Positions 21,421 to 33,480 of a stretch of 64,000 nucleotides of DNA are shown here, piece after piece; positions within the stretch are counted from its first letter, which is position 1; every line of letters begins with the position of its first letter. The translations under genes were made by a program, and so were the position numbers. The stretch is taken from contig JAFMOC010000226.1 of assembly GCA_019802505.1 (NCBI GenBank), forward strand, positions 145,001-209,000. Direction: 5' to 3'. Under the pieces are notes generated by a model, which saw only the letters and a program-made list of their open reading frames with translations, had not been told where the DNA came from and did no database searches. The stretch is from Corydoras sp. C115 (lineage: Eukaryota > Chordata > Actinopteri > Siluriformes > Callichthyidae).

Positions 21421-21919
21421 ACTCAGGATGGAGGGTTTCACCTTTAAACTTTAGAGGTGCGGAACGCCGGAGGTCCGTTCCATGGTCTTCTTGAAGCTGA
21501 TGATCCTCAGGGTTCGGTTCTGGATGACCGGCTCGTCCCTCTCTGGGGCAGACATGTAAAATTAATGAACCTGGCTAACGGTGGACGATCAGGTTACCGG
21601 ATTGGTTTCAGCACCACACTGCGCTCTACTCCACACTCAGCTGGGAGTGAAGGGGGGGGGGGTGCTCTTTCTATCGTTTGGTAGTAATGTTAATTTGTTT
21701 AATTGTATTCGTGAGGACGAGTTTGTGAGGTCGTGTTTGGTTTGTGGTTGGAGTTTTATTCACTGACACGTTTGTGATGTAAGAGGCCTGAGAGGCAGGA
21801 AACGACCCGGCGACCGGTGATGGAAATGAGAAATGTCCAAAGGTTTGTACACGCCTGATGAAACCCAGTCGCGATCAGTGAAGCAGCAAAGCTTTTAGAG
21901 AGAGAGCGAGAGAGAGAGC

Positions 21920-21978
<59 letters not shown>

Positions 21979-22077
21979 CCCCTTACATTCTCTTACATAA
22001 AGGTTTAGGTACAGCGCTCATAGAAAATACACAAACCCTCATCACCTTTCCTTAATTTTAACTTCATTTCAACAAAT
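21421..22077. other. Intergenic sequence with (GA)n tract
   Basis: Unique DNA followed by an impure (GA)n tract at 21,896-21,975. No gene recognised. Confidence 0.5.
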
Positions 22078-22092
22078 AAGCTTTTAGAATCC

Positions 22093-22418
22093 GGGCGGCA
22101 CGATGGTTTAGTGGTTTAGCATGTTCTCCTCTCAGCGCTAGGGATTCCCGGTTCGAATCCCAATCTGGGTGGAGTTTCCATGTTCTCCCCGTGTCCGTGT
22201 GGGTTTCCTCCGGGTTCTCCGGTTTCCTCCCACAGTCCAAAAACATGGATCAGGGTCAATTGAATTCTCCAAATTGCCCCATATAGAGTGTGTGTGAGTG
22301 AGTGAGTGTGTGTCCAGTGATAGATTGGCGTCCTGTCCTGGGTGTATCTGCCCAGCGCCCGAAGCGTTCTCCCCTGATGGGCATGGGGAACAGCGGAAGA
22401 TAATGGATGGATGGATGG
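22093..22418 (+). mobile_element. SINE copy with 14-bp TSD
   Basis: Bounded by AAGCTTTTAGAATC at 22,078-22,091 and AAGCTTTCAGAATC at 22,419-22,432. One mismatch between the copies shows it is not very recent. Confidence 0.92.
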
Positions 22419-22555
22419 AAGCTTTCAGAATCAAAGCTCCAGTAGCATTTACAATTATTTTATTATTATTTACTTTTAATAGATTTCATTTATAGAGCTC
22501 GACCTGAGAACGTAAAGCAGGATCAAACAGGAATAATATTAAAGACACGTGTAAT

Positions 22556-22904
22556 CCATCCATCCATTATTTTCCACTTTATCCTCTATTAGGGTCGCGG
22601 GGGGAAGGGGGTTCCCCATGCCCATCAGGGGAGAACGTTTCGGGCGCTGGGCAGATACACCCAGGACAGGACAGGACGCCAATCTATCGCTGGGCACACA
22701 CACACAGACACACTCTATATGGGGCAATTTGGAGAACTCAATTGACCTTGATCCATGTTTTTTGGACTGTGGGAGGAAACCGGAGAACCCGGAGGAAACC
22801 CACGCGGACATGGGGAGAACATGGAAACTCCCAGATTGGGATTCGAACCGGAATCCCCAGCGCTGAGAGGAGAACATGCTAAACCACTAAGCCACCGTGC
22901 AGCC
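22556..22904 (-). mobile_element. SINE copy
   Basis: Reverse-strand copy from (ATCC)n to 'gccaccgtgcagcccg'. Confidence 0.88.
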
Positions 22905-22935
22905 CGCCCCTATATAGTATGTGTGAGTAAATGAT

Positions 22936-23070
22936 GGATGTCCTGGGTGTATCTGCCCAGCACGTCTCCTCTAGACGTTCTCCTCTAGACGTTCTCCTCT
23001 AGAAGGACATGGGGAACCCCCCCCCCCACTCCCCCCGACCCTAAAATAGGATTAGGCGGAAGATAATGAA
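22936..23070 (+). mobile_element. SINE 3' fragment
   Basis: From 'gatgtcctgggtgtatctgcc' to 'ggcggaagataatgaat', with 'ctctagacgttctc' repeated three times inside. Confidence 0.8.
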
Positions 23071-23346
23071 TAATTAATTATTGATATGAATATGAATCAG
23101 TTCGGTGAGTTTGCTGTCTGTCTGTGATGTTGTGTATTATACTGTAAGCAGATGAATAGAGAGTGAGATCTGAAACACACTCGTCATGCCTGAACTCAGA
23201 CTCCGAATCAGACTCCGAATCAGCTCCGCTTCCGTAAATCAGCCTCCGTCGTCTGAATGTGGAGGATGCTCCATCTCGGGAGTTGTGTGAGCAAGTTTCC
23301 TCTTTTTCTCAAAGCCTTGCTGCGTGTACACGCCCACGCTCACACA

Positions 23347-23378
<32 letters not shown>

Positions 23379-23924
23379 GCGAAAGCAAGAGTGATTCCAG
23401 TTTCCTGCTGCTCACACAACCCCGCGTGTGACGTCACAAATGACCATCATCGCCCACAGCCTCCCCCAGAACATGACACACATGCCAAGTGGGAGTGGGG
23501 AGAGTGAGTGGGGTGGGGGGGTGGGGGGGTGTAAATCCTGCACGACTCCCGTCCTCCACGGCACGCTCCCATATTTAACTCTGACGAGGAACCTAACGAG
23601 GCTTTTTCCTTTTTTATTTGGGTGCTGATGGGAAAGGCATTCTCAGCGTGGTGCTGTGATCTCAGAGGATGCTGCTGCGTCTCACGGCTCATTTAAAGAG
23701 GTTCGGAGGCCGTCACGTGACTCCGGTTAGGGATTTTCAGATTGGTGGGGTTCAGCGGAAGTCGCCGTGTTTCAGGGGGCCTCTGAGAGGATTTCGTGGA
23801 GAGCAGCTCGGCGCCAAGTCGGTTTCTATTTTTAGAGGAACGTGGCTGATTTGTTCGGCTGCGTGTGTGTTTGGCGTGCTGTTGGTGTTCAGTGTGTTGG
23901 AGGCTGAGAGCTTCGGGCAGCGGG
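23071..23924. other. Intergenic sequence, no gene seen
   Basis: Contains a (CA)n run at 23,340-23,379 and a G-rich stretch near 23,495-23,530; otherwise unique. Confidence 0.5.
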
Positions 23925-24590
23925 GACTCAGGACTGTCTCAGGGCTGTCTCAGGGCTGTCTCAGGACTGTCTCAGGGCTGTCTCAGGGCTGTCTCAGGGC
24001 TGTCTCAGGGCTGTCTCAGGACTGTCTCAGGACTGTCTCAGGGCTGTCTCAGGACTGTCTCAGGACTGTCTCAGGGCTGTCTCAGGACTGTCTCAGGGCT
24101 GTCTCAGGGCTGTCTCAGGGCTGTCTCAGGACTGTCTCAGGACTGTCTCAGGGCTGTCTCAGGACTGTCTCAGGACTGTCTCAGGGCTGTCTCAGGACTG
24201 TCTCAGGGCTGTCTCAGGGCTGTCTCAGGGTTGTCTCAGGACTGTCTCAGGGATGTCTCAGGGCTGTCTCAGGGCTATCTCAGGACTGTCTCAGGGCTGT
24301 CTCAGGGCTATCTCAGGGCTGTCTCAGGGCTGTCTCAGGGCTATCTCAGGGCTGTCTCAGGACTGTCTCAGGGCTGTCTCAGGGCTATCTCAGGGCTGTC
24401 TCAGGGCTGTCTCAGGGCTGTCTCAGGGCTGTCTCAGGACTGTCTCAGGGCTGTCTCAGGGTTGTCTCAGGACTGTCTCAGGGCTGTCTCAGGACTGTCT
24501 CAGGACTGTCTCAGGGCTGTCTCAGGACTGTCTCAGGATTGTCTCAGGACTGTCCCAGGACTGTCTCAGGGCTGTCTCAGGACTGTCTGG
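23925..24590. repeat. 10-bp minisatellite, about 66 units
   Basis: Tandem 'ctgtctcagg' with the next base g or a, plus rare ctatctcagg and ttgtctcagg variants. The 30-bp frame period leaves all three plus-strand frames open (Gly-Leu-Ser-Gln and Ala/Thr-Val-Ser); these are not genes. Confidence 0.96.
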
Positions 24591-24766
24591 AGTGATGGGA
24601 TGAGCCTTTTAAGAGAGAGAGAGAATGAGAGGGACCCCATCTGACCAGAGGACGTCCCTCCCAATCCTGTCATCCAGTTATATTTTAAATAAATGTGACA
24701 GATCATGTCCTGGGTTTAGATTATCCTTTTTGATGGAATTACTGGAATAATAATAATAATAATAAT

Positions 24767-25222
<456 letters not shown>

Positions 25223-25589
25223 AGCTGAGATCTATTTAGGATTAAATATGGTTTTGTGTGACTTCTGGGCAAAAAAAATAATAAAATAGACTAACCTACA
25301 AATGTCTAAATATAAACCTTCCATGGGTCTTAATCATACATCATTAGTCCGAAAATATGCGATTTAAATAAGTAGATAAATGATATAACGAGGTGACGTA
25401 GTGCTGTAGCGCAGTGATGCGCGTTTATGTGTAAGGCTGACCTGGTCATTAAGGTGCTGAGTTTGCATGTTCTCCCCAGGAGCTCTGGTTTCCTCAAGCT
25501 GTCCAGGCGAGCGAGACCGGACTCTAACACAGAGTCACGGTGTTAAGGACTCGCAGTCCGCGGTCCCAGCTGCTGTTTTCATTCATTTC

Positions 25590-25800
25590 TTCAAGTTCAA
25601 GTTCAAGCTTTTTACATCAGTACATCATCACAAAGCAGCTTTACAGAATGAAAAGCCTTAAAACCCCCAAAGAGCACGCCGAAGCGACAGTGGCAAGAAA
25701 AAACTCCCTGTTATGTTGTTATTTAAGGAAGAAACCTTGTGAGGACCAAGACTCAGTGGAGGACTCGTCCTCCTTGAGCGGCCGGGCAGCATCAACAGGG
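25590..25800 (+). repeat. Second dispersed repeat family, copy 2
   Basis: Shares 'cacaaagcagctttac', 'ggcaagaaaaaactccctgt', 'gaagaaaccttgtgaggacc' and 'cctccttgagcg' with 4332-4550. Confidence 0.75.
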
Positions 25801-26560
25801 TAGGACAGATATTTAACAAATGGAAAAACTCTAACAACTGGAAAACTATATGTGAGTCCATTAGGGGGCGTCCTGCAGGACCGCCAGTCTAATTAATATT
25901 CTTCAGTGCAGCATGAGAACGTAAAGCCTGAGGAACCTCGTTTCTGAAGGTCTAATAACCGTGAGCTTGGGTGAAGCATCTGATCTGGAAAATGCGAGGG
26001 GATCAGGTTTACCAACATTTGGAGACGTGAAACATGGAGGGGTTATTCTCAATGTTTAATGGCGCTGGCAGGGTGAAATTACACGGCGCGTCGCAGTTCA
26101 TGCTTTATTGGATTGACCATTAAGTGCAGAAAGGAGCTGATTAACTTTCACTCGGAGGCGTATCGCTCTGACTCTCAGCTGCACGTCGTTCAAACCGAGC
26201 GTGACTCGGCCATCAGGAAAAATGTCTGCCGTTAGACGCGTGAGGAGGAGGGGAGGAGCTGCCTCGTCACACTTCATTATTCCCCATAAGAGCTTTCAAG
26301 GTGAAGTGTTCGAGGCTCTGGCTAATAAATCCGGTTTAACCTTTTGGAGTCTGACCTCTAAAAATAAGGTTCCCACTGCACCCGCAGAGCAGGTGTGGTT
26401 CGGGTGGTGAAGCATCCTCAGCACTGCGGTGTGTTAGTGTGTAGCTTCAGGTGTGTATGAGGTGAAGAAGGTGTGGTAGTTCTGTGGTTTGGGTGTTTGG
26501 ACTATCGCTCAATGCTCCAGGGGGCGCTGTACCAACCCTGTACTCCACATTTAATTTAAT
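25801..26560. other. Intergenic sequence, no gene seen
   Basis: Unique DNA. Only a decayed second-type SINE (26,460-26,550: 'gtggtagttctgtggtttggg', 'caatgctccagggg') is recognisable. Confidence 0.45.
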
Positions 26561-26834
26561 TTAATCCTCTACCAGCGGGTTCCCCATACCCATCCGTTTC
26601 GGGCGCTGGGCAGATACACCCAGGACAGGGGGGCAATCTATCACTGGCACACACTCACTCTATATGGGGCAATTTGGAGAATTTCATTTACCTCCATGTT
26701 TTTGGACTGTGGGAAACCGGAGAACCCAGAGGAAACCACGTGGACACGGGGAGAACGTGGAAACGCCATCCTGATTGGGATTGGAACCTTAATCCCCAGC
26801 TCTGAGAGGAGAACATGCCAATCACTAAGCCACC
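26561..26834 (-). mobile_element. SINE copy, shortened
   Basis: Reverse-strand copy with internal deletions near 'cccatccgtttcgggcgc'. Confidence 0.82.
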
Positions 26835-26838
26835 TATA

Positions 26839-27167
26839 CATCCATCCATCCATTATCTTCTGCTTTATCCTCTACTAACACCCCCCCCCCCCCCATGACC
26901 ATCAGGGGAGAACGTTTCGGGCGCTGGGCAGATACACCAATCCATCGCTGGACACACACTCACTCACACACACACACTCTATATGGGGCAATTTGGAGAA
27001 TTCAATTGACCTTGATCCAAGTTTTTCGACTGTGGGAGAAAACCGGAGAACCCGGAGGAAACCCATGCAGACACGGGGAAGAACATGGAAACTCCACCCA
27101 GATTGGGATTCGAACCTGCGCTCTCCCCAGCGCTGAGAGGAGAACATGCCAAACACTAAGCCACCTA
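26839..27167 (-). mobile_element. SINE copy next to the previous one
   Basis: Reverse-strand copy from (ATCC)n to 'actaagccacctatac'. The shared 'aagccacctatac' at both copies suggests a tandem insertion or duplication. Confidence 0.85.
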
Positions 27168-27329
27168 TACAACAGGATATTAATAAACCATATTGCGAAA
27201 TGTTAATTAGTCCGCGCTGGTTCTAATTGATACGGGTTTTGTTTACATGCCATTCAGATCGGATTAAATTGGATTAAATGGTAAATCGATAATCGATCGA
27301 TCGATCTATCGGCCGGCTGATTGAAGTCG

Positions 27330-27640
27330 GGTTGAGTCCCGCCGCCGCCGCGCGCTCCAGTCCCTTTAACTCCAGCATCACCGAGCTGATTGGCTGAGGG
27401 GCGGCCCCGTGCGGCGCATGCGCAGTAGTAAGGACTGGAGCCGCGGTGCGCTCTCCATCAGCATCACGGCGCTCGAGCGAGAGAGAGCGCGCGCGCGCGG
27501 CGGCGGACCCATCGCCGCTCCGAAACGATGGAGGAGAACCCGGTTCTGCTGGAGGTAAGGAACCTCAGAGAAGCTCATACCCTGAGAGCGCGCGCACACA
27601 CACACACACACACACACGCACCGGCGGGCGGGCGGACGGG
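27330..27640 (+). promoter_or_regulatory. pclo: CpG-rich promoter, likely of piccolo
   Basis: CpG-dense block with GATTGGCTG (inverted CCAAT) near 27,387, GGGGCGGCC (GC box) near 27,398 and GCGCATGCGC at 27,414-27,423, an exact NRF1-type palindrome. It lies about 105 bp upstream of the ATG of a short coding exon and on the same strand as piccolo. NRF1 is known to drive many neuronal and synaptic genes. No TATA box was seen. Confidence 0.6.
27528..27554 (+). CDS. pclo: Candidate piccolo first coding exon (MEENPVLLE)
   Basis: ATG in good context (aaacgATGG) opens nine codons, M-E-E-N-P-V-L-L-E, ending at a strong donor GTAAGG. It ends in phase 0, matching the phase-0 acceptor at 30,299. Mammalian Piccolo instead begins MGNE with a much longer N-terminal exon, so either this fish copy has a rebuilt N-terminus without Gly2, or another first exon exists. 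Splicing to 30,299 is inferred. Confidence 0.45.
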
Positions 27641-28499
27641 CGGGCTGCAGGGGGAGCCGCGGGTGGGTGATGGAGACGCTGGGAATCGGCCTGACGGGGT
27701 TCGAACCTTTAATGGTCAAGGGCAAAGGCGAAAGGACATCAAACGATGCCGCCGACGGTCCAGGTCCAGCTCGATGTGGCGATTTCCCCTGAAATCTGCT
27801 CCGAATGAACCGACGGGGTGACGGACTCGGGACTGGGTTCGGATCTTGACTTCTCACCTGCCTTCAAATCGATGGAAAAATAATCGAAAAATCGAAATAT
27901 TGCTGAACGCTCCAGAGCAGCCCGATGGCTCGGTCATTAACGGCGTCGCTAATAAACTAAAGATCGAGAGCGCGGTTCGGTTCCGTCTGCGAATCCGGGC
28001 TCACTGTTGTTTTCTTTCCCGTCGATGTTCAGATGATGTCTTAGGTTTTTAGAAACGACGTCCGGGACTGAATTCACGTTGACTGTGCTTTAAAAAAGAC
28101 TCCGACTTGTAGCGTTAACGCAAATAATTTATTATCTTATTTAATTTGTGGCTTTATTTAATGGACGTTCGGCTCATTAACGCTGTTCCACACAACAGAA
28201 CCCGACGCTCTTACCTCACAGCTGAACATCTGACCAGCAGGACACTGCAGACTTGGGCAGCCCACCGTGGAAAGCGTTTTGCAAAAGAAAATTGCTGCTC
28301 ATTGAGTCGTTTGCAAGGTCAGAGACGGATGCTGAGGAGGAGGACATGCTGGGATTGATGTTGGACGTGATGTTCACGCTTCTGATGTTCAGGGGAAAAG
28401 GTCAAGAACCTGCGATGGCTTCACGAATTTTAAATCGTTATAACAGTCACATTAAGACTATAGCTCTATAATCGATCATGCCTTTATTAAAACTGGGGT

Positions 28500-28560
<61 letters not shown>

Positions 28561-29760
28561 TTTGCCAATACGTAACGTAAAATGGTAGTGTTTCTATATA
28601 GCGTCATGTGACGCTGTCCGTGGTGCTGAACTCACACATCGCCGGATCATGTAGATTAAACGTGGACATTTATTTAGTTGATATTTTATATTATATACAT
28701 AATAACACAATGTAAAGTATTACGTATCGTATGAATGTCACTTGCTATATTTGTACTGTTACTATTTTCTTGATTCTAAAAGATGCAGAACTCGCTGTAC
28801 GGATTACATTGATATCTAATCATAGTATTGAATTACCGAAGCTGGATTCTGATTTATATATATATATATATTCTCTACTTTCTTCGAATCTCATTACACA
28901 ACACAACAGGTCCATACACAGTTTGGCATATTGTGTATGGACAATATATATATTCAACCATCCCATCGTCAGACCGTTGCCAGTATGGGTATCCATTTGC
29001 ACTCAAAAAAAAATGTCTCAAGCACCGGGGTCCATTCAGTCGATTAAAGGTCGGGTGCAGATGTTAGACGATATGAAATTGCATAGAATCGATGTTTTAT
29101 GTAATAGTTTCGATGCTGAGGGGGTACAGTCAGGACTCTGCAGGTCTTTATGACTCTGATTATGAGCTGCAAGCATGCTGAAATATACGTCTTTATGTTG
29201 TTGTTGTTGTGTAAGTGTAATTGTTAATTTCGAATTAACAGGTTAAAATTAGAATAATAAAATTAAAAAAAAAAAATTTAAAAAATTTAGATATTGGATT
29301 TTTAAATGCTTAGCATGTGGAATATTATCGCTGAAACTTTAAATATTCGGTTTAATGGATAATAATAATAATAATAATAATGATAATAATCCATCCATCC
29401 ATTATCTTCCACTTTATCCTATATTAGGGTCGCGGGGGGGGGGGGGTTCCCCATGCCCATCCAGGGAGAACGTCTCGGGTGCTGGGCAGATGGGCAGGAC
29501 AGGGTGCCAATCTATCGCTGGGCACACACTCACTCACACAGACACACTCTATATGGGGCAATTTGGAGAACTCAATTGACCTTGATCCATGTTTTTGGAC
29601 TGTGGGAGGAAACCGGAGAACCCGGAGGAAACCCACGCAGACACGGGGAGAACATGGAAACTCCACCCAGATTGGGATTCGAACCTGGAACCCCCAGCGC
29701 TGAGAGGCAAATGTGCTAAACCACTAAGCCACCGTGCCGCCCTTAATAATAATAACAATA

Positions 29761-29792
<32 letters not shown>

Positions 29793-30298
29793 CAGCGATG
29801 CATCAGTGAAATAAAGTATCGTGTAAATGTCAGTCCGTATATTTGTTCCTCTACCTTCTATTGTACCTACACAATTTATAAGGGACAGCTGCCATGCAGA
29901 CGCACTTCGTTGTTATCCGGAGGGCTGGTGATTTGTTTGTACTTTCCTGACGTTCGTGGAAAAGCTCATCAGTGTTTGATGTACAAACAGCAGTGTGTTC
30001 GATGTAAAGAGTGGTTTCGGTTTGTTTCTTGTTCCAAAATGAGCTTTAATATTGAAGTCCCATCTCCTTATAGAATTGTATTTATGTACAATGTTAAAGG
30101 TTCTACTCGTTTATTTTCTCTGTTTTTATTTATATATTGTATTTTTTTTTATAGGTAAGGACACTGCAGATGTAGCAGTAATCTTTCGCATACCTGCAAA
30201 TTAAGGCAGTTCCAATCCTGATGTCTGCCCAACACCCCCCCTCCTGATTGCCACCTAGAAGGGAGCTTCTCCTTTCCATCCTAAATTTCTATTTCCAG
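27555..30298 (+). other. Intron / 5' region of piccolo, no exon seen
   Basis: Contains a (CA)n run at 27,594-27,616, (GT)28 at 28,502-28,559, AT-rich unique DNA at 28,600-29,350 and a SINE in (TAA)n at 29,391-29,742. The open frames at 28,731-29,153 and 29,910-30,158 look like chance. Confidence 0.5.
29391..29742 (-). mobile_element. SINE copy inserted in (TAA)n
   Basis: Reverse-strand full-length copy; (AAT)n flanks both ends ('gataataatccatcc' and 'gccgcccttaataataa'). Confidence 0.9.
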
Positions 30299-30907
30299 CC
30301 TCTCTCAGGACCTGACACTGTACATAACATGTTCTCCTCCAACTTCCTGGGCGGCGGGGGGAACCCCCTGAGCGCCATGTCGACTGCGGTAAACAAGTTT
30401 AGCCTTTTCGGAGATCAGCCAGAAACTGGACAGAGCAAGCAGCAGCAGCAGCAGCAGCAGGGGCAGCAGCAGCAGGGGCAGCAGCAGCAGGGGCAGCAGG
30501 GGCATCCAAAGCAAAGCAATGCTGAAAAACAGGGCAACGGGCAACCTGTGTCTACTGCACCTCCAAAGAAAAGTGGGCATGATCCACCAGGAGCGGGTGG
30601 AGGTGGTCCTCAACATCAGGTGATGGGAAGGGGGGTACCACAGAAGGCTGGTGGAAATGGCTCTCAACAGTCAGGCGTCGGTGGAAGAGGTTCTAATCAA
30701 CAAGCAAAGTCCCATCAGCAAGTAACGGGCAAGGGTGGACCCCAGCATCATGTTCCTCCAGGATCTGCGTCAGGCGTGGAACTCTGTCCAATCTGCAAAA
30801 ACACAGAACTCAATCTAAAATCCCGTGAGCCAGCCAACCATCGGAGCTGCACTCAGTGTAAATCCGTGGTCTGCAGCATGTGTGGGTTCAGCCCTCCAGA
30901 TTCAGCT
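30299..30907 (+). CDS. pclo: piccolo zinc-finger exon 1 (VNKF motif, polyQ, half-finger 1)
   Basis: Acceptor TTTCTATTTCCAG, donor GTGAGT at 30,908; 203 codons, phase 0/0. It starts P-L-S-G-P-D-T-V-H-N. The Piccolo N-terminal motif NPLSAMSTAVNKFSLFG is at residues 22-38. A Gln-rich run (Q6 G Q4 G Q4 G Q2 G) and a Gly/Gln/Pro-rich linker follow. The first six finger cysteines (CPICKNTELNL, CTQC, CSMC) are near residues 163-196. The finger is completed by WLCLNC of the next exon. An in-frame alternative acceptor (CTCTCAG) at 30,308 would fit a phase-1 upstream exon. Mammalian Piccolo has a long PAKPPAQQPG repeat in this place; here it is much shorter. Confidence 0.9.
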
Positions 30908-30992
30908 GTGAGTATCACGTTCCAATTATTCCTTAGTTAAGAACGCCATGACCAACGCTCGGTTATTAGAATGTATCACAGCATGCAGATTA

Positions 30993-31180
30993 CGCTAATA
31001 TATAAATGTAAAATGTTTAATGAAATAAAAAACGAACACAATAAATCCAGCCGATCGGGAGATGAATCGGACGATCCATTCAGCGCAAACTGTGAAAAAG
31101 GGGTTCAGGGAGAATTTCACACCTGGATCCTCCTGATCTTTTTATTTAATATCCATCCATCAATTATCTTCCGCTTTATC
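30993..31180 (+). repeat. Duplicated intron block, copy 1
   Basis: About 185 bp nearly the same as 33,479-33,660 (roughly 94% by eye over 175 bp), including the start of the following SINE ('atccatccatcaattatc'). Confidence 0.9.
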
Positions 31181-31481
31181 CTATATCAGGGTCGCGGGGG
31201 GGTTCCACATGCCCATCCAGGGGAGAACGTTTCAGGCGCTGGGCAGATACACCCAGGACAGGACGCCAATCTATCGCTGGGCACACACTCACTCACACAC
31301 ACACACTCTATATGGGGCAATTTGGAGAATTCAATTGACCTTGAGCCATGTTTTTGGACTGTGGGAGGGAACCGGAGGAAACCTACGCGGACACGGGGAG
31401 AACATGGAAACTCCACCCAGATGGGGATTCGAACCCCTAGTGCTGAGAGGAGAACATGCTAAACCACTAAGCCACCGTGCC
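31153..31481 (-). mobile_element. SINE copy with 12-bp TSD
   Basis: Bounded by TTTATTTAATAT at 31,141-31,152 and 31,482-31,493. It is shared with the duplicated block at 33.6 kb. Confidence 0.92.
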
Positions 31482-31775
31482 TTTATTTAATATCAAATCT
31501 AAAATGACAAATGGGATGGATTCAGGGTAACGATGGTTCCACACGCTAACGGCTGTGCAGCTTATTTGCTTTTGCCACCGAGTTTCTTTAGTCTAACGAT
31601 TTTAATCCTCCACCAAATGTGCGACAGATGGTGCCGCCGTACAGCTTTAGTTTATAAAATAAAAGAGAAAACAGAAACCGAACTGGTGAAGCTTAACGTC
31701 CTGTATGTCATTATAATTGTGATTGTTGTCGTTTTAGTGTTCGTGCTCTGTAAAGTCTCTGTGATGCCAAAAAAA

Positions 31776-31917
31776 CAAAAAAAAAATCCATTTAATGTAA
31801 CAGAGTTTTTTCTTGCCACTGTTGCTTCGGAGGCTTTGTAACAATGTGCTGCTGTAAAAACGTGATTTATAACTGAATGATCTTGAATTAGTTTCGTTGA
31901 TTCGTTTAGATGTTTTC
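31776..31917 (-). repeat. Second dispersed repeat family, copy 3 (fragment)
   Basis: 'gttttttcttgccactgttgc' is the reverse complement of the 'gcaacagtggcaagaaaaaac' core. Almost the same sequence recurs at 32,264-32,395 on the other side of a SINE. Confidence 0.75.
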
Positions 31918-32263
31918 TTCATCCATCCATCCGTTATCTAGGGTCGTGGGGGGTGGGGGGGGGTTCCACATGCCCATCCAGGGGAGAACGTTTCGGGCGC
32001 TGGGCAGATTCACCCAGGACAGGATGCCAAACTATCGCTGGGCACACGCTCACTTACACAGATACACACTATATGGGGCAATTTGGAGAACTCAATTGAC
32101 CTTGATCCGTGTTTTTGGACTGTGGGAGAAAACCGGAGAACCCGGAGGAAACCCACGCATACACGGGAAGCACGTGGAAACTCCACCCAGATTGGGATTC
32201 GAACCTGGTGAATCCCCAGTGCTGAGAGGAGAACATGCCAACCACTAATCCACTGTGCCGCCC
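31918..32263 (-). mobile_element. SINE copy between duplicated flanks
   Basis: Reverse-strand copy from (ATCC)n to 'cactgtgccgcccc'. Confidence 0.88.
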
Positions 32264-32413
32264 CCACAAACAATCTATTTGATGTAATAGAGGTTTTTTT
32301 TCTTGCCACTGTTGCTTCTGATGCTTTGTAACGATATGCTGAATGAACTTGAATCTGATTCGTCGATTCGTTCTGACGTTATCTTATATACTGTGGTCCC
32401 AATTTCTTCGCAG

Positions 32414-33232
32414 ACCAAAGAGTGGCTTTGTCTGAACTGCCAGATGAAGAGGGCTCTTGAAGACACCAAATCACCCGCCCCCCCCATCAAAGCTCCTCAG
32501 GCCAGCAAGTCCTCCACATCATCTCCACTTCCCGCCAAGCCAGGTCCTCCAGCGCCGCAAAAACAGGAGACACCAGAACATAAAGGACACAAATCCCAGA
32601 ATGATCCCAAACCCCCATCACAGGGTTCTGCAGTGAAGAACAGTGCTGCCACGTCGCCTCATCCACCAGAGAACACCGTGAAGAACATCCCTCCACCTGT
32701 GAAGTCTGAACAGCCAAAAAAGTCTCAAAATGCAGAAGAACAATCAGGGATCTTTAGTTTTGGGTTTGGCGGCGCACGCTCGCGATCGCCGTCACCTCAA
32801 CCCCCGCCGTCTGCCGTTTCTGGAAAGGTCCTCGGCTTCGGATCGTCCCTTTTTAGCTCCGCATCAAATCTGATCTCATCTGCGGTCCAGGACGAGCCCT
32901 CCACCACGCCTCCCTCCTCTCGCAAAGGCTCTTCCGTGTCTCAGACCTCGGCCAAGTCCATTCCAACACCTCCTTCGTCCCGCAAGGGGTCAGAGGTCCC
33001 CAAAGGTTCTCCCAAAGTTTCTCCAGCCAAGAAAGCGGAGCAAAATAAACCAGGCATGGCTTCCACTCAGCCTCCAAAAGCAGACGGGGCAAGTCCAAAA
33101 CCTCTTCCAGCGTCCTGCCCCCTGTGCAAGACGGACATCAAGAAGGATCCACCCAACTACAGCGACTGCACCGAGTGCAAAGCCGTCGTTTGTAAGCAGT
33201 GTGGTTTTAATCCAATACCTCATCAGCCGGAG
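32414..33232 (+). CDS. pclo: piccolo zinc-finger exon 2
   Basis: Acceptor TTCTTCGCAG, donor GTAAGA; 273 codons, phase 0/0. It opens T-K-E-W-L-C-L-N-C (end of finger 1). A Pro/Lys/Ser-rich linker is followed by GIFSFGFGGARSRSPSPQP (about residue 112), SGKVLGFGSSLFSSASNLIS (135), then TPPSSRKGSSVSQTS and a second PPSSRKGS. It closes with CPLCKTDIKKDPPNYSDC, TECKAVVCKQCGFNP (first six cysteines of finger 2, from residue 235). The SGK-LGFG-S-FSSASNLIS motif matches the single mammalian copy (TGKLFGFGASIFSQASNLIS). Confidence 0.95.
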
Positions 33233-33438
33233 GTAAGACATCATCACCCTCACCGTCTAATCTCATTCCGTCCTCAAATGATTGAATCCGGCAGATATGA
33301 GGACGCGCTCAGCGTGCATTACAAAAAAATCTGTTCATATTGAATTAGTTTCCTTCATGAACACTAGATCTACAAAAGTATGAGGACACTTTGTATTTAG
33401 GCCTCATGCCACGGTGTATAGAATTAAACACCCAACAT

Positions 33439-33480
33439 CTATCCATCCATTATCTTCAACTTAATCCAATACTAGGGTCG
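33439..33480 (-). mobile_element. SINE tail fragment at a duplication breakpoint
   Basis: 'atccatccattatcttcaac' to 'tagggtcg', then an abrupt switch into the duplicated intron block. It marks the junction of the segmental duplication. Confidence 0.8.

Noticed and set aside
23669..24644. Open frames of 259-308 codons with Gly-Leu-Ser-Gln repeats
   Set aside because: Product of a 10-bp tandem repeat with no stop in any frame; no splice or start context.
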